The notes: generated by a model from the letters alone, not told the origin. 64,000 nucleotides of DNA from Archivesica marissinica (GCA_014843695.1 CM026401.1:46079477-46143476); one strand, 5' to 3'; positions 34,140 through 44,690 are shown, counted from the stretch's first letter. Made by a program: numbers and translations.

Positions 34140-34315
34140 GGGGTGGGGGGGGGGTTTAAAGTCGCTCCAACAGTTTAGGTCATACGGCGACACCCCAGCC
34201 TTTATTAATCGAGGATGGCTGCGAGTCCCCCTCCAAACAAACATTATTTCAGGCACGGACGGACGGACGGACGGACACTCGGTAGAACCACATACCCGCC
34301 GCAACCCAGCTGTTT
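34140..34315 (+). mobile_element. V-SINE-like bivalve core repeat with (GGAC)n
   Basis: Words such as cggcgacaccccagcc and gaggatggctgcgagtcccc, followed by a (ggac)n run at 34257-34275. It abuts a SINE-D head at 34316. Confidence 0.4.
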
Positions 34316-34563
34316 AGGCTGTCCGATTAGCGCAGTGGTTAGTGCGTTCGCTTCTCATCAATGTAACCCTGGTTCGATCCTCGGACCGGGAAGTATGTGA
34401 GATGGTATGGTGGTCGCCAGATCGGACAGGTGGGTTTTCTCCGGGTACTCCGGTTTCCTCTCACACGAATGACCACTAAGCTTTCATCCACGCCAACGAG
34501 AGTGATTAATATGAGTTGTTAGAACTTGATTCGCAATCGTTGTAACATAAATAAAGTTTAAAC
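34316..34563 (+). mobile_element. SINE-D, full length
   Basis: Head ggctgtccgattagcgcagtgg with B box GGTTCGATCCTC. The body and tail beta end in aaataaagtttaaac. Confidence 0.85.
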
Positions 34564-34741
34564 CCAGCTGGATAGCTTCCTCACTTGAAATAATTCGACA
34601 CAGGATTCGAACTTGTAGTGGTGAATCACAAATGATTAGAAGTAGTCAACGACCATAACCACCCAGCCACGGAGGGACCATCATGTACAGGAGCGTCTTG
34701 GATGCATGGCCACCGATGCTATGTGATCATGGTTATTATGT

Positions 34742-34975
34742 TTATACACATTTATTTTAGCTCGATTGCGAAACAAGTTCTTTCAACTTATATTAATGAC
34801 TCTCGAGACCTCATTCCTGGTGGAATCCATCGCCATGAAGGAGAGAGAAGAGGCAATGTGGAATTTAAATGCCTTGCCTAAGGGCACAATCGTAACGGCT
34901 CCATCGGTGCTCGAACTCCGGACATTTCGCACCTGAAGCGAACGCGCATCCACTGAGCTATCACGACTTCCACAC
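34742..34975 (-). mobile_element. SINE-C, full length with 12-bp target duplication
   Basis: tggttattatgt flanks it at 34730-34741 and 34976-34987. Tail beta is at the left, the complete body in the middle, and the head at the right. The clean target duplication suggests a fairly recent insertion. Confidence 0.85.
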
Positions 34976-35125
34976 TGGTTATTATGTAGGGGTACATATC
35001 TGGAGAATGGGTAAGGTGATTTACAAATGAAGAGTGTTAGCTTTGAAGAGGCCAAATTAAACAGCAGCTGCAATAACGCTGCGTGAACATTCAATGGAAG
35101 ACGTCTGTTTGCAGATGTAGTTTAG

Positions 35126-35282
35126 TTTAAACTTGATTTATTTTACAACGATTGCGAAACAAGTTTTAACAGCTTATATTAATCACTTTCGTTGTCGCGG
35201 ATGAAAGCGTAAATGTGGTCATTCGTGTGGGAGGAAATCGGAGTACCCGGAGAAAACCCATCTGGCGACCACCGTATCATAT
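35126..35282 (-). mobile_element. SINE-D, head lost
   Basis: Tail beta and body are present. The sequence stops inside the cgaccaccgtatc segment before the head. Confidence 0.75.
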
Positions 35283-35324
35283 ATGTAGTAACGGACATAT
35301 AGTAGGTGGACATTCAATATGGTA

Positions 35325-35613
35325 CAGACGGACCTGTAGTCCAGTGGTAACACGCTGGACTGGTAATCCAGGGATCGCAGGTTCGATCCCCCGTCTGACC
35401 CTAATAAAATTAACATTCTTTCAGATGGGACGTTAAACCGATGTCTTGTGTCGGTGCTTTACACCGTGCACGTAACAGAACAAGAGGAGACTCTGGAATG
35501 CGTCTCTGTCTGTATTATTGCACTATCCTCCAACATCTAAAATGACTAATCTCTTCAGGAGGCGTCGCTCTTATGGGCAACCGGTAGCGACGATAAATAA
35601 ACGTAAAACACAC
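35325..35613 (+). mobile_element. SINE-A, full length
   Basis: Complete head, body and tail, with cattcaatatgg before and cattcaatatgg again after the tail (35311-35322 and about 35614-35626). That is a probable target duplication. Confidence 0.85.
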
Positions 35614-35734
35614 ATATTCAATATGGTAGGTTTGATTCATTCGCAGATGTAGTAACGCGAACAATTAATTTGTGATAAAATTAAAATATACTTAAAAAAC
35701 AATGAATAAAATGATATACTGAACGAGTGGTAAC

Positions 35735-35886
35735 AGTCGTTGGTTTCAACTCACTTGAAGAAGCTATCCAGCTGACTTGTGGTAGATCGGTGGTTCTACC
35801 CTGTTTCCCATTCGTGTCTGAAATACTATTCGGATGGCGCCCGAGCTCTTTCACCAATACTAGCTAGCTGGAGAATCGCCATATGT
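35735..35886 (+). mobile_element. V-SINE-like bivalve core repeat
   Basis: ggtagatcggtggttctacc, cgtgtctgaaatactattcgg and a ctagctggagaatcgcc end match the bivalve core seen near 300-430. Confidence 0.55.
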
Positions 35887-35905
35887 TCCTTTTTAAAAAC
35901 AATTA

Positions 35906-36040
35906 TTTAACGTCGCTACCGGTTGCCCATTATGAGCGACGGGCAGTTTACCTAACAACACTTTTCCTGGACAGGCTCCAGCGGTTAATCAGTACTTGGT
36001 GCAGCAACCTCCGGAAGAAACTGCCGACTTTTTCATATAA
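35906..36040 (-). mobile_element. SINE-B, tail and body only
   Basis: aacgtcgctaccggttgccc tail alpha, then ctccagcggttaatcag and cttttt-catataaa body words. The tRNA head is missing. Confidence 0.75.
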
Positions 36041-36231
36041 AGTCCATATGATATAATGGTTGGTGCGACTTATTTCCACTAAAGGTAGATGGGTGGGGTA
36101 CAGTATTTACTTAATTTATTGTTGAAACTACAAGTATAGCTGTGGTTAAGCTGGAACATTATATTTGTGTAGGCATTTTGGAACAACATTTATATACATA
36201 TATAGACATTTCAAAATTTCTTTCTACATAC

Positions 36232-36427
36232 CAGTAAATAAACCATTTCCTGCCGGCCTAATGTCCAATGTGTAGGGTCCTGTAGTAGGTCCGTTAGCGA
36301 CTGGGGTACCAGTGTTGCTATGCCCGCCGGGTACATAACGTCCACATATACTTGCCGGCGCTCCCGTCTCGAACGCCGTTATATAACCGACGAGCACGCA
36401 TAGTGTTAATAATTTTAATGAAAGCAT
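36232..36427 (-). CDS. Gene 1 exon 1: signal peptide and Reeler N-terminus
   Basis: ATG at 36427; the donor GTATGT follows ACTG (36231 downward). It encodes residues 1-65 plus one base of Val 66. MLSLKLLTLCVLVGYITA is a clear signal peptide with cleavage likely before FETGAP. The mature start has GAPASICGRYVPGGHSN, matching the Reeler N-terminus (GAP...C...PGH). The exon then has GPYTLDI, the first core strand. Cys 28 and Cys 115 (exon 3) are the only cysteines in the mature protein as assembled, so they probably form the domain's disulfide. This ATG was chosen because the signal peptide begins there and no better upstream start is seen. Confidence 0.88.
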
Positions 36428-36521
36428 TATTTCGTTGTCTATTTATATTTATATCACAAATAATCCACAGATCAATATTATTATATTTTCGATTATTTAA
36501 ATAAAAGCACAGTTAATCATG

Positions 36522-36529
36522 TTATATAA
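36522..36529 (-). promoter_or_regulatory. Possible TATA box of gene 1
   Basis: TTATATAA about 95 bases upstream of the ATG would place a start site near 36495 and a 5' UTR of roughly 70 bases. AT-rich context makes chance occurrence likely. A second TATA-like run at 36439-36453 is too close to the ATG. Confidence 0.25.
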
Positions 36530-36539
36530 GAACGTAATT

Positions 36540-37125
36540 TTACTCCAGTTTGTTTAAAAACTTTAGTCTGTTCAGAATTATTTACCAGTTATTTATAAAA
36601 ATGAGTATGAAATGTCTCCAAAAACAGTACCCTTTCTATAAGGTAATCAATTCTTTCTGATCAAAACATTGTTCTACCATTTCCCTTTTGTATTATAGTA
36701 GCGAAATTAATTAGTAATCTGGATACTAATAAAAACTTCCGTTGGTTTGATTTGTGCGTTTGGTTGATTGCTCACGCATTGACAACGTCGAGGCTTTTCC
36801 GTCGCCCGGGGGCATATACTCACGTCAACATCTCGTAAAGTATGATCGGGAACGGTTTCGGACAGATGATGACCGAGAATGACCAAAAATGCACGCTACT
36901 CGCTTAAACAACCGCTGTAAATAACGAATCTGCTGTATAGTACATATTGCACACGATATAAATCATGAGAAAAAGCCGTCCATAGTGCGGGGAGGTGATA
37001 CAACGGAACAAGAACATATTGTTGCTTTTTTCTAATATGATTTTGTTTACTATGCTTGCGTGATTGCGCATGCGTGAATACGTATATTTGGTTTTGTTTC
37101 TGGTGCTGGCCGTTGTCTAATGTTC
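36540..37125. other. Upstream region of gene 1: no recognised gene
   Basis: Unique-looking DNA between gene 1 and the TTAA MITE. It may hold the gene 1 promoter, but no specific element can be supported. Confidence 0.4.
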
Positions 37126-37734
37126 TTAAAGCAGCATTACATCGTAATAAAGGATGTTTTGGGTAAAATATAAATACTAATGTGTGTGTGTTTACAAAAA
37201 TCGAAATAGTCGCTCAGAAACGATAACATTTCAATAAATTTAAACCGTCGTATACGCGAATTTGTTTATCAACACACGAAATGTAAACACGCACAGCGCG
37301 CATGCGCGAAACAACAGAGGATGTAGAAAATAACGTATATATTTTGAACATGAAAGACTATCTATCTATCTTCCTCTAATGTCGAACCCCTCGCGGGGAT
37401 GTAGAAATGTCCATAAAAGACTTAGCTAACAGAGGTATGAATCAACATATCAAGTAATTTAATTAGAAAAGACAACGTGGGACAAATGGGGACGATACAT
37501 TCCGAATGTAAACAAGTGCGGGCGATGCGTTCCGGTTGTAAACAAGTGCGTGACTGATCGACTCGGAAAGTCCTACTTTCGGTTTCGAGTTTGTTTTATC
37601 GCAAAAACACTGTTTACCAAATGAACATAAGCATACAAAGTATAATGTTATAATGTGTAGCAGCATTGCTACCCATACGTAAAAATTGAATTTTTCAAAT
37701 ATCTTTTATTTCATACGATGTAATGCTGCTTTAA
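37126..37734. mobile_element. TTAA-flanked MITE, second copy
   Basis: Ends TTAAAGCAGCATTACATCG and its inverse CGATGTAATGCTGCTTTAA, with TTAA at both borders. It is related to the element at 14153. Around 37355-37415 it carries a minus-strand segment with ccccgcgaggggttcgac and a (GATA)n run, which resembles the tail of SINE-E. Confidence 0.65.
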
Positions 37735-38084
37735 ACTAACTAATAAGTTTATTTAAAGTCGCCACCGCATAACTGCATTGGGCGACTGAATGTTGTTAAA
37801 ACTTGTGACTCAAACCATTTGTATTTTCATGTTATGCATTGTATCTTTACGTGTATGACTAGCCTGGGTTTCCAGTCTGTCTTTTTAACTTCTGGCAAAA
37901 TGACATATGATCAGAAGCTCAATACAGCCTAATTAATAGTCTCGGTGTTACCATATATATTTGACTGACCAGACAAAATATATCAACGTCTGTTCCCAGG
38001 CTAGTGTATGACATATGTACTATTGATTTGCAATAAAATATGGTTAAATAAAAAAATGGTTTTGTTTTATTTGTTGTTCATTTG
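37735..38084. other. No recognised feature
   Basis: Short inverted words (agcctgggtttccagtctgt and, inverted, gttcccaggct) hint at a decayed MITE, but ends could not be defined. Confidence 0.4.
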
Positions 38085-38240
38085 GGGAGGGGCGGGGTTA
38101 AAGTCGTACCAGCAGCAGAATCTCCAGCTGTTATTCGTGGAGGAAGATCCCGGGTGACCCTCCGAACACCCTCCGAGCAGTTTCACGGACTGCCTCCCGG
38201 TAGAACCACCGAACTTCCGCAAGTCAGCTGTATAACTTTC
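38085..38240 (-). mobile_element. V-SINE-like bivalve core repeat
   Basis: On the minus strand it reads cggtggttctaccgg, a gctcggaggg core, and cctccacgaataacagctgg. These are the standard bivalve core words. Confidence 0.55.
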
Positions 38241-38426
38241 TCCTTTGAAATTATGCGGTATATACGAGTAGTCGTACAAGCTCCCATGCATTTGTATAAA
38301 GGTAAATCTTCAAAGTCATAGACGTGGCAGCTTCTGGTTCCATTAACCATTAACCTGCCGAATAAATTGGACGGAATGTGCAAATAATATAGATCACGAT
38401 CAGCCACGGGATCTATGATGTTTGAT

Positions 38427-39564
38427 GTGGGTGAAGTTAGCAGTGAGCAGTGTACTGCCAGTGTACTGCTGTACTGCTAGCAGTGAGCAGTGAGTAGTGT
38501 AATCCAGCAGTGAGTTATGTATTCTAGTAGTGAATGATGTGTATATGCCAAATTTCGAAAAAAATAATAAAAATAATTAAAAAAATATTTATTTTTTCCC
38601 GTACTTGCTTTTCCTGGCAATGAGCAGTGTACGAGTAGTGTATTCCAGAAGTGGGTAGTGTAATCCAGCAGTGACTGGCGTAATCTAGTAGTGGATGATG
38701 TGCAAATGCCAAATTTCGGGGGGGAAATAAAACTAATTTTTTTTATATTATTATTATTTTCCATACTGGCTTTTCTGGCAGTGATCAGTGTACTGCTGTA
38801 TTGCTAGCAGTGAGTAGTGCAATCCAGCAGTGAGTTATGTATTCTAGTAGTGAATAATGTGTATATGCCAAATTTCGAAAAGATAAATAAAAATAATAAT
38901 AAAAAAATATTATTTTTTTCCCGTACTTGCTTTTTCTGGCACTGAGCAGTGGGGAATGTACGAGTAGTGTATTCCAGAAGTGGGTACTAGAATACGCCAC
39001 TCACTGCTGGATTACACTTCCCACTGCTGGATTACACTACTCGTATACACTGCTCATTGCCAGAAAAAGCAAGTACGGGAAAAAATAGATAATGTTTTTG
39101 TTTTTCTCGAAATTTGGCATATGAGCAGTGAGCAGTCACTACTAGAATACATAACTCACTGCTGGATTACACTACTCACTGCTCACTGCTAGCAGTACAG
39201 CAGTACACTGCTCACTGCCAGAAAAGCCAGTATGGAAAATAATAAAAATATTATTATTTTTATTCCCCCCCCCCCGAAAATTGGCATTTGCACATCATAC
39301 ACTACTAGAATACGCCACTCACTGCTGGATTACACTACCCACTTCTGGAATACACTACTCGTACATTCCCCACTGCTCACTGCCAGAAAAAGCAAGTACG
39401 GGAAAAAACAGATAATTTTTTTAATTATTCCTCCACCCCCGAAATTTGGCATATACACATTATTCACTACTAGAATACATAATTCACTGCTGGATTATAC
39501 TACTCCCTGCTCACTGCTAGCAGTACAGCAGTACACTGCTCACTGCTAACTTCACCCACATTGT
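38427..39564. mobile_element. Foldback element: 1.1 kb imperfect palindrome
   Basis: The left edge reads atgtgggtgaagttagcagt and the right edge is its inverse, actgctaacttcacccacat. Words recur inverted along both arms: ctgctgtactgctagcag, taatccagcagtgag, tattctagtagtgaat, atgccaaatttcg and cccgtacttgcttttcc. The arms are about 550 bases around a centre near 38990, and are themselves made of shorter repeats with T- and A-rich spacers. No transposase frame is seen. Confidence 0.85.
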
Positions 39565-39667
39565 TGTTTGCTATTCAGATACGTGTTTTAGCTCCACTAT
39601 CCGAATAACAAACAGCATAGAGCGTGATCAGGCTCTATGATGTTTGTAAAAGCGACTTTAGTTGCTT

Positions 39668-39958
39668 GTGTGATTTGACGTTTATTTATCGTCGCTACCG
39701 GTTGCCCATATGAGCGACGCCTCCTGAATAGAATAGTCATTATAGATGTTTGGAGGATAGTGCAATGATACAGACAGAGACGCATTCCAGAGTCTCCTCT
39801 TGTTCTTTTACGTACACAGTGTACAGCACCGACACGAGACCTCGGTTTAATAACCCATCTGAAAGACTGTTAATTTTATTAGCGTCAGACGGGGGATCGA
39901 ACCTGCGATCCCTGGATTACCAGTCCAGCGTGATACCAGTGGACTACAGATCCGTCTG
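39668..39958 (-). mobile_element. SINE-A, full length
   Basis: Tail at the left (gacgtttatttatcgtcgc), head at the right (gtccagcgtgataccagtgg then ccgtctg). gcgactttag-type words flank both sides (39650 and 39957), a possible target duplication. Confidence 0.8.
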
Positions 39959-40100
39959 CGACTTTAGTGGCGATTGGTAGGTAACGGGTTAATGCAATAG
40001 TCTAAACTATCCTACCAAAGGAGAAACAAGCAAACTACATGAACACCAAGCAATTTTAAAATCATAACTATAAGTTTAAACGTTATTTTACGAGTGTAGA

Positions 40101-40360
40101 CTGCCTCCGTTGCCCAGTGGTTAAGGTCGCTGACTTGTATACCACTGTAACCTATCATCACTGATTGTCACGGGTTCGAGCCCCGCTCAGGCCGTGTCTC
40201 ATTTATATGAAAAAGTTGGCAGTTTCTTACGGAGGTTGGTGCACCCAAGTACTGGTTAACCGCTGGAGCCTGCCCAGGAAATGTGTTGTTAGGTAAACTG
40301 CCCACCGGCGATATAGCCCGAAATGGTGCTGATGCAGGCGTACAACCCGAAATATAAATA
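40101..40360 (+). mobile_element. SINE-B with alternative tail gamma
   Basis: SINE-B head and body, then a tail with ccaccggcgatatagcccg and aatggtgctgatgcaggcg instead of the CGTCGCT hairpin. It has the same tail as the copy at 6200. Confidence 0.85.
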
Positions 40361-40361
40361 T

Positions 40362-40590
40362 AGCATTGTTTATTATTTTACGAATGCGAAGCCAGTTTTA
40401 ACAACTTATATTAATCACTCTCGTTGGCGCGGATGAAAGCGTACATGTGGTCATTCATGTGGAGGAAACCGGAGTACCCGGAGAAAATCCCGACTGTCCG
40501 ATTAGCGCAGTGGTTAGCACGCTCGCTTCTCACCAATGCAATCCTGGTTCGATCCTCGGACCTGGACGTATGTGAGATGGTACGCGATTG
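40362..40590. mobile_element. SINE-D halves in inverted arrangement
   Basis: 40362-40490 is the tail and body of SINE-D on the minus strand, ending ggagtacccggagaaaatcc. 40493-40590 is a SINE-D head on the plus strand (tgtccgattagcgcagtgg) with B box GGTTCGATCCTC. The two halves therefore face each other's wrong ends. Confidence 0.75.
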
Positions 40591-41136
40591 TCCCAACTAT
40601 AAAACATTATAACGTCATAAATAGTTCACCAATCTCATAATTAATATTAATAGAATGGAATATAATATATTCTAACACGACCCAGCTAATAACATACATA
40701 CTTGTAGAGTAAAATCTACCTCGGGTTATTCTGCGATATACCTACCTTGAACTATGCTGCTTGCGCACCGTGTTTTGGCTATTCCATTTATACAATGCGT
40801 GTAAAGTTTTATGAATGAAAGTCACGTGATGTTTGTAAATACAACCGTGGGAATTCGCAGAAGTGAGCTATTTTTAGAATCAGATAATCTCTTGTCCGTC
40901 TTGTTTTTCTGTTAAGTAACGTTTCAGTTACTATTCTGTACAGTTTTATTTGACAAAATAAATACAATTATTGATCAGTTACAACTTTTGTTCATTTATG
41001 ATATTTTGATATTTTCCATAAAAAATAACGTCATCACCCCTTACGCGGGAGGAAATTTCGAAAGTCAAATGCACGGCGTTTGAAGAAAATACTCCTTTCT
41101 CGTCTAACATTATTAGAAGTAAGTCGTGTTAGAATC
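40591..41136. other. No gene; scattered MITE words
   Basis: Contains ctcgggttattctgcgatat near 40722, which is the outer arm of the hairpin element at 41137. Otherwise unassigned. Confidence 0.45.
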
Positions 41137-41401
41137 GAAATAATAAGTATCAACCGTGGTATATCGCAGAATAACCCTCGTTTGTCGTTCTTATGCGTAG
41201 AAATATATCACTCCGGCCTTCGGCCTGAGTGATATATTTCTACGCATAAGAACTTCAAACTCGCAGAATAACCCTCGTTTGTCGTTCTTATGCGTATAAA
41301 TATATCACTCCGGCCTTCGGCCTGAGTGATATATTTCTACGCATAAGAACTTCAAACTCGGGTTATTCTGCGATATACCACGGTTGATATTTATTATTTC
41401 T
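41137..41401. mobile_element. Hairpin element: 265-base near-perfect palindrome with two inner hairpins
   Basis: The outer arms are about 41 bases (ending in cgcagaataaccc and its inverse gggttattctgcg). Inside are two 67-base hairpins at 41187-41253 and 41284-41350, spaced 97 bases. Their 27-base arms begin gttcttatgcgtagaaatat and the centre is cggccttcggcct. The first inner hairpin is perfect; the second has one mismatch. Confidence 0.9.
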
Positions 41402-42071
41402 TAAATACTATAATTATATATATAATTATAATCAAAAACGCTGTTCACGATTGCCGAAGTCTACCGACTTCCACAATGTTCAACAGAAGCATGTATTAGC
41501 TATATAATCTGTTTTAAAAATTGTGTTCGGTCAGAAGTTTTGTCCAGTACATTAGGAAAATGAAATGCACAAAAAGACAATATCTCGTTGCTTATAAGAA
41601 AACAATAATTATTGTGTAATTGATAATACATGATCTTATATTAGCTAATACATCATGAAAACATCAAGTTGCGCAATTTATATATAGAATAAGGTAACGC
41701 TTGGCTTTGACAAGAAATGTGTTGCATTTTGACGTAAGACCTGCCAACAAAAATCTTCTTTTTTGGGTAATGAATTTAAAGCATATATAACTGACACCAT
41801 GCACACACTGTGCACTTTTATATTGAGCGTTACTTTTTCGTTACAAATTTTAGAATTATGAATTATACTATCATGCGTGAAGAAGATTTACCCACTATTT
41901 CACATATTTTGATACCAAATGTGCCTGTATTATTTCTAAAAGGATATAATTTTTACCTCTAAGGCAAGTGCACAGTTTCATTTTAGTCCAACATAGCCTG
42001 GGAAAAGGCGTTCATATATTTTGCCTTGTCAGTCAAATAAATATATTCTACCAGAAGTTAAAAAGTCAACA
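41402..42071. other. No recognised feature
   Basis: AT-rich intergenic DNA with no open frame or array. Confidence 0.5.
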
Positions 42072-42368
42072 CAGATGGATATGTAGTCCAGTGGTAACAC
42101 GCTGGACTGGTAATCCAGGGATCGCAGGTTCGATCCCCCGTCTGACCCTAATACAATTAACAGTCTTTCAGATGGGACGTTAAACCGAGGTCTCGTGTCG
42201 GTGCTTTACACCGTGCACGTAAAAGAACCAGAGGAGATGCTGGAATGGGTCACTGTCTGTATCATGCACTATCCTCCAAAATCTAAAATAACTAATCTCT
42301 TCAGGAGGCGTCGCTCATATGGACAACCGGTAGCGACGATAGACGATAAATAATCGTAAACACACACT
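42072..42368 (+). mobile_element. SINE-A, full length
   Basis: Head with TAGTCCAGTGG and GGTTCGATCCC. The tail has a small duplication (cgacgatagacgataaataa). Confidence 0.85.
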
Positions 42369-42399
42369 AAAAAGTGAAATATCGACAGGCTGGAACCCA

Positions 42400-42545
42400 G
42401 GCTAGGTCCAACACAGACTCAAGCAGAAGCTCTGGAGTGTACAGAACTACATGCGTTATAAGTTGAATCTTGCTTTGAACTGAGCAATGCACTGTGACAG
42501 TTGGTACGAAGAAGGAGAACATAGAGCGGTGCCCATCCATCTTTA
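42400..42545 (+). pseudogene. Decayed relative of the CUB-like exon at 52420-52560
   Basis: agctctggagtgtacagaac, gaactgagca, ctgtgacagttg and gaagaaggagaa match, in the same order, the minus strand of 52430-52555. Stops are frequent in the corresponding frame, so this is a relic of a duplicated exon or a repeat containing one. Confidence 0.4.
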
Positions 42546-42664
42546 CAAATGTCTTGTCTATGTCTAAGTAGAGGCCATGGGGAAGATGAGTACAGAACTA
42601 ATTAGATCACCATATATAGATAAAGACATATATCTATCTAAGTACTCCACAATAGTGGTTATTA

Positions 42665-42903
42665 TTTTTTTAAACTTTATTTATTTTTACAACGATTGCG
42701 AAGCAAATTTTAACAACTTATATTAGTCACTCTCGGATAAAAGCGTAAATTTGTGTGGGAGGAAACCGGAGTACCCGGAGAAACCCCACCTGTCCGATCT
42801 GGCGACCACCGTACCATCTCACATACTTACCTGTCCGAGGATCGAACCCGGGTTGCATTGGTGAGAAGCGAGCGCTCTTAACAACTGCGCTAATCGGACA
42901 GCC
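42665..42903 (-). mobile_element. SINE-D, full length with small deletion
   Basis: Tail beta at the left and head at the right (gggttgcattggtgagaagcg, gcgctaatcggacag). A few bases of the body around cactctcggataaaagcg are missing. Confidence 0.85.
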
Positions 42904-42972
42904 TGTGTTTGGAATTAATACTTAATATGTATTTTCTAGTTATCTGGTACCTTAAATTGCCTGCCCACGGAA

Positions 42973-43488
42973 AACAACTTACAACGAAATCACACATTCA
43001 TTGCCGTATACAGCAAAATCCGGCTGCAACTTACAACGAAATCACACATTCATTGCCGTATACAGCAAAAACCGGCTGCAACTTACAACGAAATCATACA
43101 TTCATTGCCGTATACAGCAAAAACCGGCTGCAACTTACAACGAAATCACACATTCATTGCCGTATACAGCAAAAACCGGCTGCAACTTACAACGAAATCA
43201 CGCATTCATTGCCGTATACAGCAAAAACCGGCTGCAACTTACAACGAAATCACACATTCATTGCCGTATACAGCAAAAACCGGCTGCAACTTACAACGAA
43301 ATCACACATTCATTGCCGTATACAGCAAAAATCGGCTGCAACTTACAACGAAATCACACATTCATTGCCGTATACAGCAAAAACCGGCTGCAACTTACAA
43401 CGAAATCACACATTCATTGCCGTATACAGCAAAAACCGGCTGCAACTTACAACGAAATCACACATTCATTGCCGTATACAGCAACAAC
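42973..43488. repeat. 52-bp minisatellite, about 10 copies
   Basis: The unit is ttacaacgaaatcacacatt, cattgccgtatacagc, aaaaaccggctgcaac. Copies are nearly identical. No stop occurs in any plus frame of the unit, so three overlapping spurious frames appear. Confidence 0.95.
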
Positions 43489-43556
43489 ACATAGCATAAT
43501 GAACGGTTTCTAATTGCACGAAATAGTACAAAATAAGAGACATCAGTCACATACTG

Positions 43557-43843
43557 CCCGGATCTGTAGCCCAGTGGTCACACGCTGGACTGGTAATCCA
43601 GGGATCGCTGGTTCGATCCCCCGTCTGACCCTAATACAATTAACAGTCTTTCAGATGGGACGTTAAACCGAGGTCTCGTGTCGGTGCTTTACACCGTGCA
43701 AGTAAAAGAACCAGAGGAGACTCTGGAATGGGTCTCTCTCTGTGTATCATTGCACTATCCTCCAAAATCTAAAATGACTAATATCTTCAGGAGGCGTCGC
43801 TCATATGGGCAACCGGTAGCGACGATAAATAAACGTAAAACAA
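43557..43843 (+). mobile_element. SINE-A, full length
   Basis: The head starts gcccggatctgtagcccagtgg; body and tail are complete. Confidence 0.85.
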
Positions 43844-43849
43844 AAAATA

Positions 43850-44275
43850 TACTGCCCCTGAATACTGAATGTTTGTATCGTTGTTTCCTATGCATAACAT
43901 GCTATCAATTTTCATCCACGTTCTCATCTGAAAATTATTAAATTACTATATCTCGACAGATATCCTACAGTATATCTAGTGTACCTGGGAACATTAGTTA
44001 TCAATTAATCAACCCGATATCGATACAATCACCTTATCATAGCGCAATATCTCGCCAGGGAACAACAGTGAAAACAAAGAATTCCAAATAAAAGGACCGA
44101 TATACATTTCGGGATAAATCGGACTTTATCTTCCGAGGGAGGTAATAATATCTCGCCAGGGAACAACAGTGAAAACAAAGAATTCCAAATAAAAGGACCA
44201 ATATACATTTCGGGATAAATCGGACTTTATCTTCCAAGGGAGGTAATAGAACAGCCAGCGAGGTCGCTCATTCCC
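43850..44275 (+). repeat. DR1 copy with 101-bp tandem duplication
   Basis: Forward DR1 from actgcccctgaatact to the terminal agcgaggtc. The 3' part is duplicated in tandem (44046-44146 and 44147-44247), including the ggataaatcggactttatc and gggaggtaat segments. Confidence 0.7.
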
Positions 44276-44402
44276 TTACAATCTACTGTGACGTAGGCCG
44301 TAGTTATTGGGAGTGTGTTATTGATAGGGAAAACGTCAGTAAAAGGTCGTCGAAATAATGTCCCTTAATGAGTCATCTAGGATCTTGTCAATTCCTAGTC
44401 TG

Positions 44403-44690
44403 TGTGTGTGTTTTACGTTTATTTATCGTCGCTACCGGTTGCCCATATGTGCGATGCCTCCCGAAGAGATTAGTCATTTTAGATTTTTGGAGGATAGTGC
44501 AATGATACAGGCAGAGGCCCATTTCAGAGTCTTCTCTTGTTCTTTTACGTGCACGGTGTAAGGCACCGACACATGTACGATGTAAAGCACCGACACGAGA
44601 CCTCGGTTTAAAGTCACATCTAAAAGACTGTTAGTTGTATTAGGGTCAGACGGGGGATCGAACCTGCGCTCCCTGGATTACAAGCCCTAG
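44403..44690 (-). mobile_element. SINE-A, head partly lost
   Basis: Tail and body are complete, with an internal duplication of the caccgacac segment. The head breaks off after gcgctccctggattaca. Confidence 0.8.

Larger units (their letters stand above)
7253..36427 (-). other. Gene 1 span: secreted Reeler-domain protein with silk-like tail
   Basis: Six exons were joined by hand: 36427-36232, 29815-29679, 20030-19906, 18138-18074, 14084-12660 and 8679-7253. Coding lengths are 196, 137, 125, 65, 1425 and 1427 bases, totalling 3375 bases or 1124 residues plus stop. Intron phases are 1, 0, 2, 1, 1, all junctions keep frame, and all introns are GT-AG. Residues 1-18 are a signal peptide and about 19-172 form a Reeler domain. 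Residues 176-649 are Gly/Ser/Thr/Gln-rich and 651-1124 are Gly/Phe-rich. Reeler domains occur in reelin, F-spondin, FRRS1 and small secreted insect defence proteins. The long tail is not part of any such family known to me. A role in a secreted structural or defence matrix is inferred. No transcript evidence is available here, so alternative exons cannot be excluded. Confidence 0.85.
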
